From NCBI GenBank assembly GCA_037447655.1, contig JBBHKE010000123.1:126001-190000 (forward strand): 64,000 nucleotides of DNA, in the 5' to 3' direction. Every line of letters begins with the position of its first letter. The first letter of the stretch is position 1. A program made the position numbers and the translations under genes. A model generated the notes under the pieces. It had not been told where the DNA came from. It did not search any database and was given only the letters and a program-made list of their open reading frames with translations. Source of the stretch: Zygnema cylindricum (lineage: Eukaryota > Streptophyta > Zygnematophyceae > Zygnematales > Zygnemataceae). Positions 57,402 through 64,000 of this stretch are shown piece after piece.

Positions 57402-58375
57402 ATTAAGAGAGAAAGAGAGATTAAGAGAGATTAAGAGAGATTAAGAGAGAAAAGAAACGAGATGAGTGCATTTTCTCTCAATCTTCTTATTTTTTTCTCA
57501 TTACTCAATTGTTTACTTTTCTTTTATTTCTGTATGAGATTCATCCCTATTTTCAGTATCACTCACAACGTTGTCAGCATTGTGAGGTTGCCGATCGCCG
57601 CCGAAATGCTCCCCACCAATCCTATGGCGTGTAGATCCCTGCACACCCGCCCCCTTCATTAGTTTCTGACCTACATCCATTCATCCTATCCCTCCCCCAA
57701 CCCCCCTCCCCTCGTATATATAAAAAATATTTATTTGCATCCCCCGTATACGATTGAACAATTCCCAATTCTCTCACCTCGCCCCTCTCCGCATCCCCTT
57801 CTCCCCTCGGCTTCTCATATACATAGAAGGAGTATTTGCACCCTCACATAGGTAAATGAACGAGTTCACTCATCCTCCCTCCCTCCCTCCCTCCCCATCC
57901 CTCTCCCGTTCCCTTTACAAACAAATTCCCCTTCTATTAACAAATTAACAAAGGACAAATTAACAAGATTTCGTGCGAGATTCAGTGCGGGATTCCGTGC
58001 GGATTCATCGCGGCAGAGAGTGCACGCAGCGAAAATCACTCACATGTTATACACGCGACGGGAATCGTCGCAGGAGAAAAAAATTCCGTCGCATGTGATT
58101 GGGGGAAATTCCTCCTTGTTCGCGATCGCCGCCTTCACCGCCTCCAGAGCCGACTCTGCAGCACAAGTACGGACAGACCAGGCAGAGGAGCCAATCAGAT
58201 TCCTATTTCGCACGTGTGAAGGCATGGACCGCAGACCAGGAAAGGGGAAAGGGGAGGGTAAAGGAGGGGAAGACTTACTGTCGGGCTCCGGCATGGGTCC
58301 ACGGTAGTGTCCCATCACAAGTGCCACGTGGCACGCTAAGATCAGCACTGTCGCGAAGACCATGGGAGCAGCCAT
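45500..58375 (-). CDS. LRR gene copy A: secreted LRR / EGF-like / Pro-rich protein, 10 exons
   Basis: Ten exons (97, 112, six of 72, 284 and 236 bp) sum to 1161 bp, 387 codons with stop, with matching phases at every junction. The order on the protein is: signal peptide (1 to about 22), LRRNT-like cap with Cys-x6-Cys (33-69), six 24-residue plant-type LRRs (70-213), a half LRR and Cys-rich EGF-like module (214-308), and a Pro/Arg/Ser-rich tail (309-386). There is no membrane helix, kinase or obvious lipid-anchor signal, so the protein probably acts outside the cell, perhaps bound to the wall. An LRR followed by a Cys hinge and a Pro-rich tail recalls LRR-extensins, but the EGF-like part and the exon structure differ and I cannot name the family. 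The binding partner is unknown. A CACGTG box conserved with copy B precedes the ATG. Confidence 0.8.
45595..45722. repeat. 18-bp tandem repeat within exon 10 of copy A
   Basis: About seven imperfect units of GGAAGGAGCGTGGAGGAG with an alternate form containing GAGATGGAGCGTGG; one unit is 3 bp shorter. Unit length is a multiple of three, so copy-number change would lengthen or shorten the Pro-rich tail without breaking the frame. Confidence 0.9.
45736..47280. other. Intron 9 of copy A
   Basis: 1545 bp between donor GTATGTTC and acceptor TTTTTTGCAG. It aligns in parts with the copy C intron and shows the uninterrupted site of the copia element 1 insertion (CAAGAC near 47259 on the minus strand). 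The frame at 46347-46703 has no domain and is not kept in copy C. Confidence 0.6.
47281..47564 (-). CDS. Copy A exon 9: half LRR and EGF-like module
   Basis: 284 bp after acceptor ATTTCCAG. It completes the LRR ladder with AISNNYFTGPIF and then gives a Cys-rich region: HPSCGELSANC, then a QRSKSNCEAFC stretch, then CGGGGIC, RTCACNKGY and a last Cys. The spacing C-x4-9-C-x-C with an aromatic GY and final Cys is EGF-like. The NC...QRS...C part resembles the Cys hinge that follows LRRs in some plant wall proteins. Leaves in phase 1 at AAAT before GTATGT. Confidence 0.8.
49002..49073 (-). CDS. Copy A exon 8: LRR 6
   Basis: 72 bp, acceptor GTTACAG, donor GTAAGACAC. Core DTNQLSGSIPSSVAQMISL. It is the most diverged of the six (VAQM where others have IGQL). 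Confidence 0.85.
49857..49928 (-). CDS. Copy A exon 7: LRR 5
   Basis: 72 bp, acceptor TATTACAG, donor GTAAGACACG. Core YRNQLSGNIPSSIVKLTSL. Confidence 0.85.
50410..50760. other. Purine-rich block in intron 6 of copy A
   Basis: GGAGGGTAGAGGGTGG-type sequence; related G-rich blocks occur in the neighbouring introns near 52900-53020 and 55150-55300, as if copied together with the exons. The minus-strand frame across it is rejected as coding. Confidence 0.5.
51434..51505 (-). CDS. Copy A exon 6: LRR 4
   Basis: 72 bp, acceptor CGGTGTCAG, donor GTAAGACACG. Core HENQLSGSIPQSIGQLTSI. Confidence 0.85.
51630..51975. repeat. ATATCG-rich segment in intron 5 of copy A
   Basis: Clusters of CGATATATCG and TATCGG-type palindromes like those in the element at 8001-8812. 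Terminal repeats were not found, so it is only a probable relative or remnant. Confidence 0.4.
52507..52578 (-). CDS. Copy A exon 5: LRR 3
   Basis: 72 bp, acceptor GGTGTCACAG, donor GTAAGACAAG. Core LDNNLLSGSIPSSIGQLTSL. Confidence 0.85.
54809..54880 (-). CDS. Copy A exon 4: LRR 2
   Basis: 72 bp, acceptor CCGGTGTCAG, donor GTAAGACTCATG. Core YNNQLSGNIPSSIGQLTSL. Confidence 0.85.
56461..56532 (-). CDS. Copy A exon 3: LRR 1
   Basis: 72 bp, acceptor GGTGTCACAG, donor GTAAGACACATG. Core LDNNQLSGSIPPSIGRLKSL. It joins exon 2 in phase 2, giving Ile at the junction. Confidence 0.85.
56533..58043. other. Intron 2 of copy A
   Basis: 1511 bp with a (GA)n stretch (57363-57452), a C/T-rich block shared with 2.3-2.85 kb, and a short run of the 12-bp repeat GATTCAGTGCGG (57969-58010). 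No conserved frame. Confidence 0.6.
57363..57452. repeat. (GA)n / GATTAAGA simple repeat
   Basis: GA dinucleotides passing into a 10-bp unit AGAGAGATTA repeated about four times. Confidence 0.9.
58044..58155 (-). CDS. Copy A exon 2: LRR N-terminal cap
   Basis: 112 bp, acceptor TTGTGCTGCAG, donor GTGAGT. SALEAVKAAIANKEEFP is the helical start of an LRRNT_2-like cap, and TCDGIFFSCDDSRRVYN carries the two Cys (x6 between) and the RV that usually precede the first LRR. If the donor were not used, translation would stop one codon later, giving a 70-residue secreted peptide as a possible alternative product. Confidence 0.8.
58279..58375 (-). CDS. Copy A exon 1: signal peptide
   Basis: 97 bp from ATG to donor GTAAGT. 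MAAPMVFATVLILACHVALV is a secretion signal; cleavage after about residue 22 is likely. The intron to exon 2 is 123 bp. The stretch coding LACHVAL contains the 14-bp palindrome GTGCCACGTGGCAC, kept in copy B. Confidence 0.8.
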
Positions 58376-58402
58376 GGCTGAGCACTCGCCGCTTCAATGG
58401 GG

Positions 58403-58408
58403 CACGTG
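58403..58408. promoter_or_regulatory. G-box core upstream of copy A
   Basis: CACGTG within GGGGCACGTGGCAG, 28 bp upstream of the ATG; the same 14 bases are found before copy B (7119-7132). Conservation between diverged copies is the only support. Confidence 0.35.
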
Positions 58409-58439
58409 GCAGATCTGGCTCAAGAAAATCTACTTTTCA

Positions 58440-59410
58440 GAATGCCGAAGGAATTCTCCGTAGAAACTGGTTCTCTCTTTCTATCCAGCGATGCGAAGCA
58501 ATTACAGGCGTCGTTTGAGGAATCGAAGAAGCGATATTTTTTGTCACATTCTCTAGGTCGGTGGCACATGCGTCGACAACTTTTAGCGTGATAGTGCGCC
58601 GCGCTTCGCACGTGTGAAAACAGCTACGTTTCGAGAACTGTCTCCGACGTGTAAAACCTGTTTAAAGTACGAATTTACTTTTGGTTGAAAACTTGTTTTT
58701 TCGCTGAAATCTGAAATGAAATTTTCGAACTTGTGGAATTCTTTCGCCTTTCCACGTCAGCACACGTGTCACCCTATAGAGAAAAGTTAACCAATTAATG
58801 AGCACATTTCCTTCCAGACAAAACAATCGACGAGTAGAATTTTGTTGTTTGTGAGACTATCACATACGACAAGCCAAACGAAAGGGAACTCACTTAAAAT
58901 GACCATTCGTTCTAAATTTCACGCGTGTGCTCGGCTCCCACGATTGTGCCGCTGCAAACTAAAATTCACGTTTGGCATTTTATTTTATTTTTTTAATGTT
59001 GAAATAGTTTTCATTACCTTCTAATGAACGAGTGCACATTGCCCTTTAACGGTTTCGCAAGTGTAAACCTAATATTTTTGTGGTTTTGATACATGTGCAG
59101 CTACCTTTAACTTAGATTAATATCGGAAAGAGGATCGGTCAATCGCACCGAATTTTGGACAATCTGCAATAATGCAGTCGACGTGTTTTTGCCTTTTTCG
59201 CACGTGCCGTTTCTTTGACCGAAAGTCTACAATTGGATCACCCACATGGACGCTGGACTTTTTTGACCTATTTGCTCGCTGTAAAGACTGTCCTTTAGGA
59301 CGGTGGAATTGTACATTTTGTCGTTTGTGGCCTGTTCTATTTTGTCGTTATTTGGAACGGCATCAATCGCCAGAACCTTTGACCATCAATCGCTTAAGTA
59401 CGGTGAGTAC
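58440..59410. other. Upstream region of copy A, matches parts of 7.1-11.3 kb
   Basis: Non-coding; presumed promoter region. Blocks shared with copy B are listed under 8828-11640. The frame at 59172-59549 has no domain. Confidence 0.45.
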
Positions 59411-59419
59411 GGTAGGAAA

Positions 59420-59990
59420 AGTTGTTAGGGTTAATACTGAGCACTCATTTAGCGACGAGACGGTCTCGTCGCTAAAGCAACATTGGCTAGCGACGAAGTG
59501 GTCTCGTCGCCGAAATAGCGACGAAGTGACGTCGTCGCTGAATATTTGAAATGACGTCGAAATGTTGGTTCGTTTCGGTTCGTTTGACTTTTTTAGTACC
59601 GCGTGGGTTTGGTCGGTTGACGGTTCGTTGTATTTGTCGGTCATTTAGATTTGGACGTTCTACTTTTGTCGGTCCAATTGTACTTCAAGTAATTACACGC
59701 TGTCATGTGAAAGTGACACCTTTTCTTTGTTGGTCGAATGTTGTTGTGAGGTTTCACCACGAAGACGTTTAGTTGTACAGTTATTTATGCCTTGTAGCTT
59801 TGTGTGTAATTTATCTTTTTGGGAGGCGTAGTTAATTCTGGAAGTGTAGAAGAAACAGTAACCTTTTGTTACCTGGACGTTACATTTTAATATATTGGAG
59901 TTTTGGAGGATCAAATCTTTTTTTATGTGTTTATTTTGCTTGCTTAGTTTCTTTCAAAAGTCGCACTAATAATGATTTACTTTGCGCGTT
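59420..59990. mobile_element. Probable insertion with TAGCGACGA palindromes
   Basis: A perfect 25-nt palindrome with 12-bp arms (59450-59474, TAGCGACGAGAC and its complement) is followed by two imperfect ones ending near 59541. The flanks AGTACGGTGAGTACGGT and TTTTTGAAAAGGGAAATC are nearly adjacent at 61545-61595 but about 570 bp apart here, so this looks like an insertion relative to that copy. No transposase frame is seen. Confidence 0.45.
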
Positions 59991-59999
59991 TCATTAGAA

Positions 60000-62270
60000 G
60001 GGGTTATCATATTTTTGAAAAGGGAAATCAAAATGTGCAAAGCAACTTAAACTCTATAAGTGTTACGAGTCGAATTGATTTTAGATCGATTTCAAGGCGG
60101 TCTGAGTACAGTTTAATTATCGGTAAGTATCGATCTTGGCATATATTTGTATCGCGATATTGCGAGTTTTTCTTCGATATTAGAAAATGCAGCGCTTACA
60201 AAGTGAAAAAATGTTGGGAAAAACTCTATCCTCGAGTCTTCATGCTTCTTAGGACGAGTGAAAAATAAATTAGAAAAGAAAAAAAATCCTTGTCTTACAT
60301 GCCTTCCTCCTGAAGACCAAATTCTCTTTTTCTTCTCTTCTCTTTAGGATCTTCTAGAGTTGTTAAAGGCATTTTGGCCCTCTTAACAGTTATTTAGGGT
60401 TTATTTTCAAGGTAATTTAGATTTTAACGTCTTCTCACGTATGCACTGTTAAGGGACATTTAGCGTCAGGTTATTTTTGTCTTGTCCGTACTTTTTCTTA
60501 CGTCGGTCAAGTCTTGTTGACCGTCTTATCCGGACGTCTCACTTTTGGTCCTATCCGTACTTCCATACGTCGGTCCAGTTTAATATCGCTTCCGCATTGA
60601 GACATTTAAGTATTTGTGAGCGCATTCCGATTGACTCTTTTTCCTATCAATTTCTGTGTAACACATAGGGACACTTGAAATCCGGGTCCGCCGGATTTGC
60701 TCTAAAAAACAAAGTAATATCTCTAAGTTACAAGTACATGGAGACGCACCCTAACACCCTTCCATCAGGTCGTGCAAGTGAATGAGGTGTTAGATTGCGA
60801 TTGGTACCACGTAGGATCCTGTTGAGCATCATAATTTGCAAAAGGACAAAATCGCAGGTGCGTATGTGTACGGGCAGACGCCGATTGAAATATCTAGTAG
60901 CGTCACGCTAATGTACAATCTGAATGTTCTTAGGGTTGTTGTCTTACCAACGGCCACGAAAACCATTGCAAAATTAAAGTTTGAATGTACCAAGAATGTA
61001 CCATTTGTACATGAATGTTTTATCGTTGTATTGCACATTTATGAAGGAAGCGTCACAGGATGTCCTACAACCAAGATTTTTTTGTCGTCGAACAGGGTGG
61101 CTTTGATGTCGGAAGGTACAAGCCATTTGCCTCATGTAACTTTATAACTTCACGTCGAGTGGTGGATCGACTCGACTTTACAGAGTGGACAATACAGCGT
61201 CTAGTAAATGCTAAGTGTCCTGAAGAAGGCGGTCGGAGAGACTAGCGGATCTTGAAACGAGGCGTTTGCCGAAAATTGAAAATCGGATGGTGGTAATTTT
61301 CGCCAAGAAGTCTGGAGAATCTCAACGAGTTTTTAGTAAACATCTTTTGTTAGAAAAAGAAAAAAACCGTACGAATTAGTACGGCAAGGTACTTTCTCTA
61401 GTAAACAATCCCACTTTTTGCCTGATGGAAGGTTACCCTTAGTATACTGCTGAGAACAGTGTCCCGTCGTACGGACTAAAGGTACATTTTGTCAATATTT
61501 TTCAACCGCGTCAATCGCCATAATATGTGAGCATGAATCGCTAAAGTACGGTGAGTACGGTTTCAAAAGACTCGGTTATTTTTTGAAAAGGGAAATCAAA
61601 ATGTTGAACGAAACTTTGAACTTTATTAGTGTTGCTTATTGAGATGCCTTTAAATCGATTGTAAGCAATACGGGTACAAATTTTCAACATCCCCTTAACC
61701 CAATATTTAATCCTATACTAATTTTGAAGGCATTGGCTCGAAAGGCTTTGGTACAATTTTTTCTTGTTTTTGTAAATTTAATTTCTTAGCTTTCTCATTA
61801 TATACTTTCAGAGCAATAGTATTACACAAAAAGTAACAAAGATAAATTTTGCATGTTATGCATAATTGTACCTTTGGCATAAATTATGTTGGTACTTTTT
61901 GGCTTTGAATCACAACGTAGTGCCTGTCCATGTAAGAATGGTGAAAAAGGACGCTTAAACCACCAAACACGTGTAAACCACCAATCGCTTTTGGTGGCTC
62001 AAACATTTTGCTAAGCACCAAAGAAAAAAAAAAAAAAAAAAAACCTAAAAAGTACTAGAAACAATTTCCAAAAATTAGTACATGCCGATTGTCGAAAGCT
62101 TCACGGAAATGAGTCAGTGTAATGTCAAGAAAAAAAAAATGGATAGGAAACATCATAGTTGTTCAATTCTCATATTAGTAAATTACGAACCCATCAACGC
62201 ACAAATACTACGTACAATGCCCATCGAACAATTGTGAAGTGTTGATAAAATGCGTACCCGACTTTGTACC
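60000..62270. other. Non-coding with dispersed repeats
   Basis: Contains the repeat shared with 20262-20357 (60661-60756) and a second copy of the 59.35-60.05 kb flanks (61505-61610). The frame at 60836-61147 has no recognisable domain. Nothing else is supported. Confidence 0.4.
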
Positions 62271-62299
62271 CGTACATTTTTCGTACATTTACGACGTAC

Positions 62300-62455
62300 A
62301 GTGTCAGTATATTTCCGTACTTTTAGGGTTATTTAAGGGGGGATTTTAGGATTGTTAGGGTACATTCCCGTACATTCTCGGCTTAGAATGTCCGTACATT
62401 TCCGTACTTTGTAGGGTTATTTAATGGGGATTTTAAGGTTGTTAGGGTACAACCC
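62300..62455. repeat. Two direct copies of a roughly 85-bp unit
   Basis: TTTCCGTACTTT then AGGGTTATTTAA and TTGTTAGGGTACA occur at 62311-62363 and 62398-62452, separated by GTACATTC-type motifs. Confidence 0.7.
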
Positions 62456-62459
62456 GTAT

Positions 62460-64000
62460 GGGATGATGTAATACTATAGACTCACATACCTAGTTGACTC
62501 CACATTTTTAGAGTTGGTATGACCATGAACGTCGGGGGCTCAACAACGGACTTTCATGGATTCAATCTGGAGCTCTTTTTTTTCCAAAACAAGATACGTT
62601 CAACTTTTTATCAACATGTTTTGTAAAGCATTAAACGTTACGGCACAAAGCTTATCTTGCTTGGGTGGACTCATTGAAGCCTATTGTAAAAATGGGCAAA
62701 GAGCGTAAGTCCATTTTACTAGTGTTATGGGGCAATGTTTTTACCATTAAAAACCTGTTTTTCACACCAATTAAAATATGAATATTTTCACTAAAATCGA
62801 AATTAATGATATAGAAAAGTTCAAAAACCAGTATTTAAGGTTTTTCTATAACTATTACGAACTCAATAATCTACCGATGTTTTTCTTAACTTCAAAGTAT
62901 CTTAGTTTGTTAGACATACAACCGACTAGAAGAAAAAGAGTTTCTAAAATGTTATAAATACATGGTCTGTTTTATTTCTTTTTCGGGGTAGAGCAGTTTT
63001 CTACAAAACTGTACGTGAAAAATCTTAGTGCAAACCGGGCAACTGGCAAAATTGTACCCAATTGCGCGTTTTTGACTACTTTTGTAAATTTGTCACTAAT
63101 GTTTTTCTCACGTACATTTATACAAGGTCGGCATGTAAAATGGAAACATAAAACAATAAAGGACAACGCCCACATTGATATTTTACCCTATTTGGTACCG
63201 GCATAGTCACAACGTGGGTGGTAAATTTTTTAGATTTTTCCTATCGAGAATCCAAAGGGGCAAAAAGACCAATCTGCATGGTGAACTGAAAGTTTCGGTT
63301 CATTAACTTCCAATCCTATTGTTCGGCATATTTAGTTGAAGTATAAAAATATCTTATCAAGAAAACACGATGGTAAACCATCTGAGTACATGGAATCCGG
63401 AAAAGTGGATGGCAAAGACGAAACTAAAAGAAAATAAGTGTAAAAGAAACTAATACGTAGACAAAAGGCACGCCAACCAAAGAAACTCAAAAGAGCAAAA
63501 ATCACCAAAAGCAACCCTTTAAACCCCTCATGCTCAAAAAGACACGTTGAGGAATTTCCAAAACACATCGATCGGAGGAGGATAAAAACGTGCACTCGTC
63601 GTAAAGCCATCGCTAAACGTTGACGATAAAAAGAAGTGAAGCACGAGGGCTCCCAAGGGCCCTTCTCTTGAAAGAACGTCGATGAGAAGCACAAAGAAAC
63701 AAGTCAAGGGCAGCTCCCAAACAACAAAATATCCCGGCCACCATCGAAATAAAATCGTCCATAATATCATGTTGTGCATAATCAAGCTCCTCCTTAGCCA
63801 CATCACAAGCAACCACTCTAACATCTCGAGCAGCTTGACCAACAACTGCATTGGAGGGCACGGTTCCCCAAAACAATGTCACCAAGATATGGCTGACCCA
63901 TCAACCAACACAAAGGGACTATACGTGGAACCTCTCATCGAGTAGAATATCGCACCTCTCTAAAATTATGAGCAATGGTGTCGCGAATAGTGTCGGTTGC
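62460..64000. other. No gene supported
   Basis: Several short minus-strand frames overlap at 63332-63885 in different phases; none has a recognisable domain. No LTR, RNA gene or array was seen. Confidence 0.35.

Noticed and set aside
60836-61147. 103-codon plus-strand frame near 61 kb
   Set aside because: Composition is coding-like, but no motif, signal peptide or paralogue could be identified.
63332-63885. Overlapping minus-strand frames at the right edge
   Set aside because: Read in different phases with no shared domain; checked for reverse-transcriptase or zinc-finger motifs of LINEs and none was seen.

Overview
This is nuclear DNA of a plant or other streptophyte. It holds spliced genes with GT-AG introns, leucine-rich-repeat (LRR) exons of exactly 72 bp with phase-2 borders (the usual land-plant arrangement), Ty1/copia retrotransposons, MITE-like hairpins and long minisatellites. 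The species cannot be named from the sequence. Almost none of the long open frames is a gene by itself; the real genes appear only when short exons are joined.

The main content is a family of multi-exon LRR genes in three states. Copy A (minus, 58375 to 45500) is intact: ten exons total 1161 bp and join without a phase error into a 386-residue protein. Its parts are a signal peptide, an LRR N-terminal cap, six 24-residue LRRs each on its own 72-bp exon, a half repeat fused to a Cys-rich EGF-like module, and a Pro-rich extensin-like tail. No membrane segment or kinase is seen, so it is probably a secreted or cell-wall protein. Copy B (minus, 7071 to 1727 and off the left edge) has exons 1 and 2 and one LRR exon. 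Copy C (plus, 29194 to 38193) keeps only the last two exons; it has an in-frame stop, a duplicated splice acceptor and a 6-kb copia in its intron. C and A are tail to tail, and B and A share sequence far upstream and inside their introns.

Layout: 1-1.26 kb decayed copia gag/protease; 1.7-7.1 kb copy B, its long intron filled by a solo LTR (3258-4446), about 2 kb of polypyrimidine DNA and a 12-bp minisatellite; 7.4-8.8 kb nested inverted repeats; 8.8-11.7 kb non-coding, partly duplicated at 58.8-61.7 kb; 11.7-19.3 kb retrotransposon nest (tRNA-like sequence, LTR fragment, a copia 5' end with gag, and inside it a 4.2-kb gag-only LTR element); 20.4-24.5 kb a 48-bp array, a 2.7-kb 31-bp array and a poly-T run; 24.5-29 kb AT-rich DNA with a MITE; 29.1-38.2 kb copy C with copia element 1 (29500-35503); 38.8-43.9 kb copia element 2; 45.5-58.4 kb copy A; 58.4-64 kb upstream DNA with dispersed repeats.

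Four copia-type structures show two priming modes. Element 1 has a conventional initiator-tRNA site. Element 2, the gag-only element and the 14-kb element have the GGTTATGGGCC type known from Drosophila copia, complementary to the anticodon arm of initiator tRNA-Met, and in two of them an ATG inside that site is in frame with gag.
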